NCBI GenBank assembly: GCA_964614585.1
Contig: CAZTLW010000018.1
Span: 1 to 25,618, forward strand
DNA: 25,618 bases
From: JAHEFX01 sp964614585
GTDB lineage: Bacteria; Actinomycetota; Acidimicrobiia; Spongiisociales; JAENVV01
Reading direction: 5' to 3'
Position numbers and translations under genes: made by a program. Positions 6,015 to 13,695 of the stretch are shown here, piece by piece. Each line of letters begins with the position of its first letter. Within the stretch, counting starts at the first letter, position 1. The notes beneath the pieces are model-generated. The model was not told the DNA's origin, ran no database searches, and saw only the letters and a program-made list of their open reading frames with translations.

Positions 6015-7437
6015 CCGACTCGCCATCGAACCGGTCCTCGTCGTGGAAGGAGGTGAGGTGGTGGCCGCCTCGCCGGCCGCCATCGATCTCGGCGCCCACC
6101 GGGGCATGCCCCGTCGAGCGGCGGAGTCGCTGGTCCCCGGGGCTCTCGTCCTCGAACGCGACCACGCCGACGAGGCGCGTCGGTTCGAGCCGATCGTGCG
6201 GGTCGTCGAGGCCCGGGTGCCCCGGGTGGAGGTGCTGGAGCCGGGACTGGCGCTCGTTGCCATCGACGGCGCGGTTCGCTACCACGGGGGGGAGTCCGCC
6301 CTCCTCGGCCTGTTGCGCAACGAGATCGACGCCGTTGCCCCCGGCGCCCGTCTCGGGGTCGCCGCCGGCCCCTTCGCCGCCCGGGTGGCGGCGACCGACG
6401 CCGAGGCCGACGAGGGCGCCCCGGCCGTGGTGGTCGACGACGACGTGGCCTTCCTGTCCGGCCGAGACCTCTCGGCCCTGGGGGCCCGGGACATGGTCGC
6501 CACGTTCCGCTGGCTGGGCCTCGCCACCCTCGGCGACCTCGCCGCCCTGCCCCGGGAGGCGATCGCCTCCCGGTTCGGGTCCCCCGGCGTCGCCGCCCAT
6601 CGGCTCGCCTCCGGGGAGGCGCCCGTCCTGGCCCCCCGGCTCATCCCGGCCGACCTCGAGGTCGCCGCCGAGTTCGAGGAACCACTCGTGACGCTCGCAC
6701 AGGTCGACGCCGTCGCCCGATCGTTGGGTGGGCGGCTCATGGCCGGCCTCCGGAGCCACGGCGTCGCCCCGCGCGTCGTGGACGTTGTCGCCGAGGGTGC
6801 CGGCGGCGCCGGCCGGTCACGTCGCTGGCGACGCGCCGACCCGTTCGATGCCGACGCCATCGTCGAGCGGGTCGTCTGGCAGCTGCGCATCTGGATCGAG
6901 TCCGATGGCGGGGTCCCCGGGGGCATCGTCGCCCTCCGCCTCACCCCCCACGAGATCTCGGGCGATGGCCGCCAACTCGGCTTCTTCACCGACACGGCCG
7001 CCGTCCTCGAGGCCGAGCGCACCCTCACCCACCTCCAGGGCCTGCTCGGTCCCGAGCGGGTCGTCACCGCCCGCCCCCAGGGTGGGCGGGACCCGGCCGA
7101 CCGGGTTCGCTGGGCGACCTGGGGCGAGGAGCCGCCGGCCCCCGAGCGCGATCCGGACGCCCCTTGGCCGGGGCGCACCCCCGGCCCGGCCCCCGCCCTC
7201 GTGCCCCCCGAGCCGGTTCCGTTCACCATCGAGTGGGACGGGGGCATCCCCACCCGGGTGCGGCTCCGCAGCCGTTGGGTGGAGGTCGTCTCCTGGGCCG
7301 GGCCGTGGCGGCGGACCGGTCGCTGGTGGCAGCAGGAGCCGAGCGTCGACCGCTACCAGGTGGTCACCACCGCCGGGGCCTTCCTGTGCGAGGTCGCCGA
7401 CGGCGGCCGGACGTTCCTGGTGGGGGTGTACGACTAG
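5947..7437 (+). CDS. imuB: ImuB - catalytically dead Y-family polymerase-like mutasome hub
   Basis: This 496-residue protein has a Y-family polymerase fold. The start ATG at 5947 gives MARTLCIWWDGWPL, which lines up with the R-x-L-x-x-W-x-x-x-W-P opening of ImuB proteins, while upstream in-frame codons only mirror imuA'. Where an active Y-family polymerase has DxDxFF and later an acidic SxDE motif, this protein has IWWDGWPL and AIDGAVRYHGG, so the metal-binding acids are missing. Q343-L-G-F-F347 fits a beta-clamp-binding motif in the place where mycobacterial ImuB carries one. The C-terminal part (about 415-496, FTIEWDGGIP to FLVGVYD) matches the ImuB tail. It probably tethers ImuA' and DnaE2 to the sliding clamp at lesions. 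It overlaps imuA' by 68 bases. Confidence 0.88.
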   Translation: MARTLCIWWDGWPLRRPDAPPADRLAIEPVLVVEGGEVVAASPAAIDLGAHRGMPRRAAESLVPGALVLERDHADEARRFEPIVRVVEARVPRVEVLEPGLALVAIDGAVRYHGGESALLGLLRNEIDAVAPGARLGVAAGPFAARVAATDAEADEGAPAVVVDDDVAFLSGRDLSALGARDMVATFRWLGLATLGDLAALPREAIASRFGSPGVAAHRLASGEAPVLAPRLIPADLEVAAEFEEPLVTLAQVDAVARSLGGRLMAGLRSHGVAPRVVDVVAEGAGGAGRSRRWRRADPFDADAIVERVVWQLRIWIESDGGVPGGIVALRLTPHEISGDGRQLGFFTDTAAVLEAERTLTHLQGLLGPERVVTARPQGGRDPADRVRWATWGEEPPAPERDPDAPWPGRTPGPAPALVPPEPVPFTIEWDGGIPTRVRLRSRWVEVVSWAGPWRRTGRWWQQEPSVDRYQVVTTAGAFLCEVADGGRTFLVGVYD

Positions 7438-7486
7438 GCAGCCTTCGGCTGCCAGTACTGAGTACTCAGTACTGCGGCTCCGCCGC
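7437..7486. terminator. Three consecutive hairpins with AGTACT heptads between imuB and plsC
   Basis: Three hairpins are packed into the 50 bases between two convergent stop codons. GGCAGCC (7437-7443) pairs with GGCTGCC (7447-7453). A perfect 22-base palindrome at 7453-7474 is built from three heptads of form N-AGTACT starting at 7453, 7460 and 7467. GCGGC (7474-7478) pairs with GCCGC (7482-7486). It is probably a two-way terminator. The heptad motif recurs only after dnaE2 (19751-19785). Confidence 0.6.
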
Positions 7487-7487
7487 C

Positions 7488-8234
7488 CTACGCCCGAGCC
7501 GTCACCTGTTCGCGGTCGAGGCGCTCGCGGGTCGCGCGGATGACCTGCTCGGCCCGGTGGGCGAGGTCCGCGATGTCCTCGTGGCCGAGGCCCTCGGTCG
7601 GGATCGGCTCGCCCACCTCGACCAGCAGGCGGCCGCCGCGGGGGAGCTTCCCCGCCGGCCAGGCGTCGTAGGAGCCCGAGATGGTCATCGGCAGGATCGG
7701 CAACTGGTTGTCGATCGCCATCCGGAAGGCACCCTTCTTGAAGGGCCGCATCTCGCCGGTCCGGGTGCGGGTCCCCTCGGGGTACACCATCACGGACTCG
7801 CCGCGGGCCGCGACACGGGTGACGCCGTCGTTGATGGCGTCGTGCATGCTGCCGGCTCGTTCGCGGTCGATCTCCACCATGCCGAGGGCGCGCATCGCCT
7901 GACCCATGAGCGGCACCCGGAACAACTCCTTCTTGGAGAGGAACCGCAGCGGCAACGGCACGGCGAGGAAGTTGGCCATGATGTCGAGCCACGAGCCATG
8001 ATTGGAGATCACGATGTAGGGCCGGCCGGTGTCGGTCACCGTGCCCCGCACCGTCAGGCGGGTGCCGGTCACCGCCAACCAGAGGCGTGACCAGGAGTTG
8101 GTGACGCCTTGGATGGCGGACGACCCGGGCGACACCGCATGGATCGCGATGGCGCTGATCGCGGCGACTGCGGTCGCCACGGGCATCACGAGTACGGTGA
8201 GCAGGAAGCGGAAGGTGATGGCGACGAGGCGCAC
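7488..8234 (-). CDS. 1-acyl-sn-glycerol-3-phosphate acyltransferase (PlsC-like)
   Basis: This 248-residue membrane-associated acyltransferase should add an acyl chain to lysophosphatidic acid in phospholipid synthesis. It has a hydrophobic N-terminal segment (about 3-33), the catalytic H-x4-D motif H79-GSWL-D84 in ISNHGSWLDIM, and the substrate-binding motif YPEGTR. The GTG at 8234 is chosen because it gives a full N-terminal membrane segment; an internal ATG at 8186 would cut that segment. With this start its 5' end overlaps the divergent cyclo-ligase gene by 17 bases. The frame is open well upstream only as a shadow. The exact lysophospholipid or acyl donor cannot be inferred. Confidence 0.85.
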   Translation of the reverse strand: MRLVAITFRFLLTVLVMPVATAVAAISAIAIHAVSPGSSAIQGVTNSWSRLWLAVTGTRLTVRGTVTDTGRPYIVISNHGSWLDIMANFLAVPLPLRFLSKKELFRVPLMGQAMRALGMVEIDRERAGSMHDAINDGVTRVAARGESVMVYPEGTRTRTGEMRPFKKGAFRMAIDNQLPILPMTISGSYDAWPAGKLPRGGRLLVEVGEPIPTEGLGHEDIADLAHRAEQVIRATRERLDREQVTARA

Positions 8235-8793
8235 GGGCTCGGAGGCTAGTGGTCCACCCCCGCCGGACGCCCCGAAGGCCGTCTGGCGGAGCTGGGCGCG
8301 GGGGGTGTCGGCGGACGTCGACGCCGTCTCGGTGGCGGTGCGCCGCCACCTCGACCGGTGGTTGCCACGAGAGGCCGTGGTCCTCACGTACCTGGCCATG
8401 CCGGGCGAAGTCGACCCGGGGCCGCCACCGGGCGACCGCACCGTGCTGGTCACCCGAACCCCAGCCGCCGGGCCGCTGACCATCCACCCGATCTGGGTGC
8501 CCCGGGAACGGCATTCCTTCGGTTTCGAGCAGCCGGTCGCCGACGCCGATCGCTGGACCGGTCCGATCGACGTCGTGCTCCTGCCCGGGCTCGCCTTCGG
8601 CCACGACGGGAGTCGCCTCGGGCGGGGGACCGCCTACTTCGACCGACTCCTCGCCGGGCGCGACATCCCGGTGCGGGTCGGGGTGGTGCCGGCGGCCCGC
8701 GTCGTGGGCCGGGTGCCGACCGAGCCCCACGACGTGGCGGTGACCCACCTGGCGACCGAGGCGGGCGTCGTCGCCGTCGACGTCGTCGCATAG
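8218..8793 (+). CDS. 5-formyltetrahydrofolate cyclo-ligase family protein
   Basis: This 191-residue protein should turn 5-formyl-THF into 5,10-methenyl-THF using ATP, a folate salvage step in the cytoplasm. The family signature lies at residues 122-143, LPGLAFGHDG then SRLGRGTAYFDR, matching PGxAFxxxGxRLGxGxGYYDR with small changes (G128 where Asp is usual, AYF in place of GYY). The N-terminal KAVWRSWARGV helix is also typical. The ATG at 8218 is the only standard start before this helix, with GGAAGG a few bases upstream, and it overlaps the divergent plsC-like gene by 17 bases. The stop codon TAG at 8791 doubles as the first bases of the ppk2 -10 element. Confidence 0.82.
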   Translation: MATRRTGSEASGPPPPDAPKAVWRSWARGVSADVDAVSVAVRRHLDRWLPREAVVLTYLAMPGEVDPGPPPGDRTVLVTRTPAAGPLTIHPIWVPRERHSFGFEQPVADADRWTGPIDVVLLPGLAFGHDGSRLGRGTAYFDRLLAGRDIPVRVGVVPAARVVGRVPTEPHDVAVTHLATEAGVVAVDVVA

Positions 8794-8796
8794 GCT
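8791..8796 (+). promoter_or_regulatory. -10-like TAGGCT upstream of ppk2
   Basis: TAGGCT starts on the stop codon of the cyclo-ligase gene and lies 27 bases before the ppk2 ATG. It is followed by a short hairpin (CCCCGG 8797-8802 with CCGGGG 8810-8815). The hairpin may be a weak terminator or part of the ppk2 leader. Confidence 0.35.
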
Positions 8797-8823
8797 CCCC
8801 GGACCGAAGCCGGGGAACGACCC

Positions 8824-9702
8824 ATGGACATGCACCAGGACACCGATGCCGATCTCGCGACGCGAATCGACGCGCTCGAGGCGCAGGTGGCCGCGCTCGA
8901 CGCCGAGAACCGCAAGCTCCGGGCATCGATCGACCGCGAGGGCGAGCTCCGGCCGTTCCAGGTCGAGCTGCTGAAGCTCCAGCGACACCTCGAGGCGACC
9001 AAGACGCCGATGATCGTGCTGTTCGAGGGGCGCGACGCCTCGGGCAAGGGCGGCACCATCCGCCGGGTGAACCGGTACATGAACGAGAAGCGGTCCCGGG
9101 TCGTGGCCCTCGGCAAGCCCACCGACGAGCAGCGGACCCAGTGGTACTTCCAGCGGTACGTGAGCCAGTTCCCCGCCGGCGGCGAGATCGTGCTGTTCGA
9201 TCGGTCCTGGTACAACCGGGCGCTCGTCGAGCCGGTGTTCGGGTTCTGCACCAAGGACGAGTACCGGGCATTCATCAGGGGCGTGGTCGGCTTCGAGAAG
9301 GACCTCGTCCGCCAGGGCACCGTGCTCGTCAAGCTCTACTTCAGCGTCGACAAGGCCACCCAGGCCAAGCGGTTCGCCCGGCGCCACTCCGACCCCCTGC
9401 GGCAGTGGAAGCTCTCCGAGATCGACCTGCAGGCCCAGGACCTGTGGGACGACTTCACCGAGATGAAGCACCGCATGCTGGAGCGAACCGACACGGGGGC
9501 GGCCCCGTGGACGATCATCCGATCGAACTCGAAGCCGAAGGCGCGGCTCAACGCGATGAAGGCCATCCTCAACGCCGTCGACTACGCCGATCGCGACCCC
9601 GACCTCGACTTCCGACCCGACCCGGACATCGTCGTCTCGGGCGCCGACGAACTCGATCGGATGGACGCCGAGCGGGACCAGCTCGGACGGCCGCGCCTCT
9701 AG
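8824..9702 (+). CDS. ppk2: Polyphosphate kinase 2 (PPK2 family)
   Basis: This 292-residue cytoplasmic kinase should transfer phosphate between polyphosphate and nucleotides. Residues about 10-40 form a short coiled coil (RIDALEAQVAALDAENRKL). Walker A is G69-RDASGKG-G77, and the Walker B region is VLFD126-RSWYNR, both classic PPK2. The lid region KRFARRHSDPLRQWKLSEID follows. The length fits single-domain PPK2. Whether it favours making NTPs/NDPs or polyphosphate cannot be decided from these motifs alone. The start at 8824 has only a weak GGGGA upstream. Its stop TAG overlaps the stop of the convergent MFS gene within the same four bases, CTAG. Confidence 0.92.
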   Translation: MDMHQDTDADLATRIDALEAQVAALDAENRKLRASIDREGELRPFQVELLKLQRHLEATKTPMIVLFEGRDASGKGGTIRRVNRYMNEKRSRVVALGKPTDEQRTQWYFQRYVSQFPAGGEIVLFDRSWYNRALVEPVFGFCTKDEYRAFIRGVVGFEKDLVRQGTVLVKLYFSVDKATQAKRFARRHSDPLRQWKLSEIDLQAQDLWDDFTEMKHRMLERTDTGAAPWTIIRSNSKPKARLNAMKAILNAVDYADRDPDLDFRPDPDIVVSGADELDRMDAERDQLGRPRL

Positions 9703-10928
9703 GCGGGTGCCGGCACCCGCGACCGGCCGAGTGCCACGAACACCCCGAACGTGAGGACGGCCCCCGCCAGGGCAAGCCCGGTGTAGGAGGTCGTCGCCAC
9801 GACGACGCCGGAGGCGGCCGCCCCGACCCCGCCCGACACCCAGGTGACGGAGTCGGCGAGTCCCTGGAGGCGCACCCGCTCGGCGATCTGGAGCCCCTCC
9901 TGCAGCAGGGTGGACGCGGCGACGAAACCGAAGTTCCAGCCGAGGCCGAGGCCGAAGAGCGCCACGATGAGGATCGGGATCTGGGCCGAGGTGGCGGTGG
10001 CGGCCCCGAGGCAGGACACCGCCAGCACGATGGCCCCGAGCAGGATCATCCGCCGCGGGCCGTGGCGGTCGACCAACCGGCCGGTGAGGGGGGCCACGGC
10101 GAACATGCCGAGGGTGTGGGCCATCATCACCCAGCCGACCGTCCGCAGGTCGTCCCCGGCGGCCCGGATGTGGACCGGGGTCATCGTCATCACGAGCACC
10201 ATGACCAACTGGCTGGTGATCAGCGCCACGAACGACAGGGTGACCGAGGGTCGTCGCAGGAGCGCACCGAGGCGGAGGTCGTCGGGGTGGGCCACGTGCT
10301 CGGGACCCTCGGAGGGGGCGTCGGCGATGGCCAGGTCCAGCGGATCGGGGCGGAGGGCGACGGCGATGATGAGACCGGCGGCGCCGAACACGGCCGCGGC
10401 GAGCACGACCGGCCCGAGCAGCTCGACCTGCCCGGCGGCGCGGGCGGCGTCGCCCGCGGGACCGATCAGCAGCGGCCCGATGACCGCCCCGATCGTCGAG
10501 GCCCAGACGACGGTGCTGATGGCGGCCCCCCGGCGGTCCTCGGTGCGGAGGTCCCCGGCGGCGTAGCGGGCCAACTGGCTGGCGCTGCGCCCGAAGCCGA
10601 GCACGAACAACCCGGCGACGAACGGGAGGAAGCGGTCGGCGGTCAGCGCCCAGGCGGCGATGGCCGCCCCGGCGGCCGCGATGAGGAACCCGGCGGCGAA
10701 CGATCGACGACGGCCGATCCGGGCGCCCGCCCACCCGAGGACGAGCGACCCGGCCGCGGTCCCGATGGTGGCCAGCGTGGAGGGGATGCCGGCGAGGGTG
10801 GGGGAGCCGGTGAGGGTGGCGCCCACGATGGGGGCGATCGTGACGGCCCCGATGAACGCCGTCGACGACAGCGCGTTGGCCCCGAAGAGGGTCCCGATGA
10901 GTCGGCGGCGAGTGCCTTCGTCCGTCAC
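9699..10928 (-). CDS. MFS transporter
   Basis: This 409-residue protein has about twelve hydrophobic segments in two halves separated by a polar loop (about 200-235, DLAIADAPSEGPEHVAHPDD). The cytoplasmic loop motif is GARIGRRRSF in the first half and GRLVDRHGPRRM in the second, typical of major facilitator transporters. The substrate is unknown, and a drug- or metabolite-efflux role is possible. The GTG at 10928 is chosen because it overlaps the stop of the upstream gene as GTGA, the usual translational-coupling junction; an ATG 7 codons earlier would lie inside that gene. It is last in the minus-strand run hydratase, PPOX protein, transporter. Confidence 0.85.
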   Translation of the reverse strand: MTDEGTRRRLIGTLFGANALSSTAFIGAVTIAPIVGATLTGSPTLAGIPSTLATIGTAAGSLVLGWAGARIGRRRSFAAGFLIAAAGAAIAAWALTADRFLPFVAGLFVLGFGRSASQLARYAAGDLRTEDRRGAAISTVVWASTIGAVIGPLLIGPAGDAARAAGQVELLGPVVLAAAVFGAAGLIIAVALRPDPLDLAIADAPSEGPEHVAHPDDLRLGALLRRPSVTLSFVALITSQLVMVLVMTMTPVHIRAAGDDLRTVGWVMMAHTLGMFAVAPLTGRLVDRHGPRRMILLGAIVLAVSCLGAATATSAQIPILIVALFGLGLGWNFGFVAASTLLQEGLQIAERVRLQGLADSVTWVSGGVGAAASGVVVATTSYTGLALAGAVLTFGVFVALGRSRVPAPA

Positions 10929-11347
10929 GGGCGGACGGTAGCCGCCCAACCGGTGACCTCCGTCACCGTGATGACGATCCAGGGCCCCTCGGGCGGGGCG
11001 TCGGCGTACTGGCGGTAGCGCTCGACGAGGGCCTCGACCCCGTCGGGTCGGGTGTCATGGACCGCCCCGGTGCCGGCGGCCCGCACCCACCAGAGCCGGT
11101 CCCAGTCGGCGTCGTCGTAGTGGTCGACGAGCACGGCCACCCGTGGATCGGCCTCGACGTGGGCGATGCGGGCGAGCCGCCGGGTCGACTTCGGCTTCTG
11201 GTCGACCGCCGTGACGAGGCGGCGACCCGCCAGTGGGGCGAACACGAACGGCACCGGCGCCGGCGCCCCGTCTGCACCGATGGTGACGAGCACCGCCGAG
11301 CGGGCGGCCGCCAACCGCTTCCACGCCTCGTCGGGGTCGAGGCGCAC
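10925..11347 (-). CDS. PPOX-class, probably F420-dependent, flavoprotein (Rv0121-like)
   Basis: This 140-residue small split-barrel protein resembles the pyridoxamine-phosphate-oxidase superfamily, actinobacterial F420-binding branch (TIGR03668/Rv0121 type). Landmarks are RLAAARSAVLVTIGADGAP near the N-terminus, the KPKSTRRLARIAHVEADPRV segment, and VLVDHYDDADWDRLWWVRA, the last being strongly typical of that group. Such proteins use F420 or flavin in redox reactions; the substrate is unknown. The GTG at 11347 shares its first base with the stop TAG of the upstream hydratase (TAGTG), and the gene ends in a GTGA overlap with the MFS gene, so all three are probably one operon. Confidence 0.82.
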   Translation of the reverse strand: MRLDPDEAWKRLAAARSAVLVTIGADGAPAPVPFVFAPLAGRRLVTAVDQKPKSTRRLARIAHVEADPRVAVLVDHYDDADWDRLWWVRAAGTGAVHDTRPDGVEALVERYRQYADAPPEGPWIVITVTEVTGWAATVRP

Positions 11348-12156
11348 TACGCGCCGCGGAACTCGGGCCGGCGCTTCTGGATGAACGCCGCCACGCCCTC
11401 GGCGAAGTCGCCGGTCTCGACACAGGAGGCGAACGCCTCCGCCTCCGCCTGCAACTGGGCCTCGAACTCGCGCTCGTAGGACGAGTACAGCAGGGCCTTC
11501 GTCCGACCCATGGCATGGGTGGGCCCCGAGGCGAGTCGGTGGGCCATGGCCAGCACCCGGTCCTCGAACTCGCCGGTGGGCACCACCCAGTTGACGAGAC
11601 CCGCCTCGGCCATGGCCTCGGCGGTGTGTCGCTCGCCGAGCAGCGCCAACTCCATGGTCTTCTTGAGTCCCAGCGCCTTGGGGAGGAAGTAGGTCGACGA
11701 CCCGTCCGGGCTGGTGCCGATGTTGACGTAGGCCATGACGAAGAAGGCGTCGTCGGCGGCCATGACGAGGTCGCAGGCGGCGGCGAGGCTCACTCCCGCC
11801 CCGGCGGCGGCACCGCGCACCGCGGCGAGGATCGGCTTCGGCATCCGCCGCATGGCGAACATGACCGTGTGGAGGTGGTGGATGCGGTGGAGGATGAGGC
11901 TCCGGGCGTCCATCGGTGTCGCGCCCGAGGTCGCCTCGGCGCCGATGGACATGAACGACTTCACGTCGCCACCGGCCATGAAGTGCTCGCCGGCGCCTCG
12001 CAGCACCACCGCCCGCACCGAGTCGTCGGTCTCGAGGGCGTGGAGCGTGTGGGAGAGCCCGTCGACCATCTCGGCGGACAGCGCGTTGCGGGCGTCGGGG
12101 CGGTTCATCGTGAGGATGGCGACGGCGCCGTCGCGGGTGACCTCGAGGTCTGCCAT
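11347..12156 (-). CDS. Enoyl-CoA hydratase/isomerase family protein
   Basis: This 269-residue crotonase-fold enzyme acts on acyl-CoA esters. The two oxyanion-hole segments are GAGEHFMAGGDVKSF and RGAAAGAGVSLAAACDL. The region YVNIGTSPDGSSTYFLPKALG carries Asp where hydratases usually have the second catalytic Glu, as in PaaG-like isomerases, so isomerase or another crotonase activity is as likely as hydration. The ATG at 12156 has GGAGAA about 5 bases upstream and a -10 TAGCGT 27 bases upstream. It is the first gene of a three-gene overlapping run, and its promoter lies back-to-back with that of the LLM gene. Confidence 0.88.
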   Translation of the reverse strand: MADLEVTRDGAVAILTMNRPDARNALSAEMVDGLSHTLHALETDDSVRAVVLRGAGEHFMAGGDVKSFMSIGAEATSGATPMDARSLILHRIHHLHTVMFAMRRMPKPILAAVRGAAAGAGVSLAAACDLVMAADDAFFVMAYVNIGTSPDGSSTYFLPKALGLKKTMELALLGERHTAEAMAEAGLVNWVVPTGEFEDRVLAMAHRLASGPTHAMGRTKALLYSSYEREFEAQLQAEAEAFASCVETGDFAEGVAAFIQKRRPEFRGA

Positions 12157-12181
12157 GGGTTCTCCGTTCTCGGTCGGTCGA

Positions 12182-12211
12182 CGACGCTACCCCCCGGCCC
12201 CGGTAGCGTCG
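12182..12211. promoter_or_regulatory. Symmetric divergent promoter pair (ECH / LLM)
   Basis: CGACGCTACC (12182-12191) and GGTAGCGTCG (12202-12211) form a perfect 10-bp inverted repeat with a C/G-only centre. Each arm contains one -10 TAGCGT: minus strand at 12184-12189 for the hydratase, plus strand at 12204-12209 for the LLM gene. The two polymerase footprints would overlap fully. Confidence 0.5.
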
Positions 12212-12244
12212 GTCGACCCACCGCCACCACCCCTCGGAGCATCG

Positions 12245-13279
12245 ATGGACGTCGGCTACTTCATGAGCTACTGGGGCCGCGGCCCCGGCAATCAGCTCGC
12301 GCTCGCCGAGGAGGCCGACCGGCTCGGGTACTCGACCGTGTGGAGCGCCGAGGCCTACGGCTCCGATGCCGCCACCGTCCTCGCCTGGCTCGCCGGCCGC
12401 ACCGAGCGGATCCAGCTCGCCTCGGGGGTGTTCCAGATGCCCGCCCGCACCCCGGCGATGACCGCCATGACGACCATCACCCTCGACCACCTGAGCGGCG
12501 GCCGCTTCGTGCTCGGGCTCGGGGTGTCGGGCCCCCAGGTGGTGGAGGGCTGGCACGGCGAGCCGTACGGCAAGCCCCTGGGGCGGACCCGGGAGTACGT
12601 GTCGATCGTCCGGTCGATCCTCGAACGGTCCGAGCCGGTCACCCACCAGGGCGACCACTACCAGTTGCCCTACACCGGTGACGGGGCGCTGGGACTCGGC
12701 AAGCCCCTCAAGAGCATCACGCACCCGCTGCGGTCGGACGTGCCGATCTTCCTCGCCTCGCTCGGCCACCGGAACGTGGCGCTCACGGCCGAGATCGCCG
12801 ACGGGTGGTTGCCGACGTTCTGGTCGCCGTCACAGGCGGCCGCGATCTGGGGCGACGACCTCGCCGCCGGCTTCGGGCGGTCCGAGGACGTGGGCAGGCG
12901 GGACCGCTTCCGGATCGTGCCGATGGTGCCGACGGTGATCGCCGACGATCTGGACGCCGCCCGCAACGCCGCCAAGCCGAGCCTCGCCCTCTACGTGGGC
13001 GGGATGGGCGCCAAGGGGAAGAACTTCTACCACGACCTCGCCACCCGCTACGGGTACGAGGAGGCGGCCGACACCATCCAGGAGCTGTGGCTCGACGGAC
13101 GGCAGGGGGAGGCGATGGCGGCGGTGCCCGACGAGCTCGTCGACGAGGTCTGCCTGGTCGGGCCCAAGGAGCGGGTCGCCGAGCGGCTCGGGCGTTGGCG
13201 GGACGCCGGGGCCGACGAGCTGGCCTGCGTCATCGGAGACGCCGGCACGCTGCGGGCGCTGGCGGAGGTGGCGCTGTGA
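12245..13279 (+). CDS. LLM-class (luciferase-like) F420-dependent oxidoreductase
   Basis: This 344-residue TIM-barrel oxidoreductase starts with MDVGYFMSYWGRGPGNQLAL and contains LAEEADRLGYSTVWSAEAYG, the typical LLM pattern. It continues with LASGVFQMPARTPAMTAMTT and LSGGRFVLGLGVSGPQVVEGWHG cut across the flavin/F420 pocket. The length and this pocket fit the F420-dependent branch of actinobacteria. The substrate is unknown. The ATG at 12245 begins where family similarity starts and sits 35 bases after the -10 TAGCGT. The end overlaps the HIT gene as GTGA, so the two are co-translated. Confidence 0.88.
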   Translation: MDVGYFMSYWGRGPGNQLALAEEADRLGYSTVWSAEAYGSDAATVLAWLAGRTERIQLASGVFQMPARTPAMTAMTTITLDHLSGGRFVLGLGVSGPQVVEGWHGEPYGKPLGRTREYVSIVRSILERSEPVTHQGDHYQLPYTGDGALGLGKPLKSITHPLRSDVPIFLASLGHRNVALTAEIADGWLPTFWSPSQAAAIWGDDLAAGFGRSEDVGRRDRFRIVPMVPTVIADDLDAARNAAKPSLALYVGGMGAKGKNFYHDLATRYGYEEAADTIQELWLDGRQGEAMAAVPDELVDEVCLVGPKERVAERLGRWRDAGADELACVIGDAGTLRALAEVAL

Positions 13280-13695
13280 CCTCCTGTGCGTTCTGTCGGA
13301 TCATCGGGGGCGACGAGCCGGCCCACGAGGTGTTCCGGGACGAGGTGGCCGTGGGCTTCCTGGACCATCGTCCGCTCTTTCCCGGGCACACGCTGGTGGC
13401 TCCCATCGGCCATGTCGAGACACTCGGTGATCTGCCCAACCACCTGCTCTCGCCCTACTTCGCCCGGGTGCAGCGCCTGTCGCTGCTCATGGAGACGACG
13501 CTCGGGGCTGGGGGGTCGTTCGTGGCGGCCAACAACCGGGTGAGCCAGTCGGTGCCGCACCTGCACACCCACGTCGTGCCCCGCACCAGGGGCGACGGGC
13601 TCCGGGGCTTCTTCTGGCCCCGCACCCAGTACGAGTCGGAGGGGCACGCCGCGTCGGTGTCGTCCCGGCTGGCGGAGGCATGGGACGCCGGCTGA
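13276..13695 (+). CDS. HIT family protein
   Basis: This 139-residue histidine-triad nucleotide-binding or hydrolase protein has its active-site triad H95-L-H97-T-H99 in VPHLHTHVVPR. A CAFCRIIGGDEP start is typical of HIT proteins, and its CxxC may bind zinc. The GTG at 13276 overlaps the stop of the LLM gene by four bases (GTGA). The likely substrates are nucleotide mono- or dinucleotide conjugates, but this is not visible in the sequence. The last 16 bases overlap the start of the metzincin gene. Confidence 0.9.
   Translation: MTSCAFCRIIGGDEPAHEVFRDEVAVGFLDHRPLFPGHTLVAPIGHVETLGDLPNHLLSPYFARVQRLSLLMETTLGAGGSFVAANNRVSQSVPHLHTHVVPRTRGDGLRGFFWPRTQYESEGHAASVSSRLAEAWDAG

Noticed and set aside
6817..10734. 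A 1305-codon open frame on the minus strand
   Set aside because: It runs antisense through imuB, in a different frame through the acyltransferase, and across the cyclo-ligase, ppk2 and the MFS gene. It is very rich in Arg, Pro and Gly and shows no domain. It is a shadow caused by high GC at third codon positions.
11348..12769. Upstream extension of the PPOX-protein frame on the minus strand
   Set aside because: It overlaps the enoyl-CoA hydratase in another frame and then the LLM gene antisense. The short PPOX protein starting at 11347 is complete without it.
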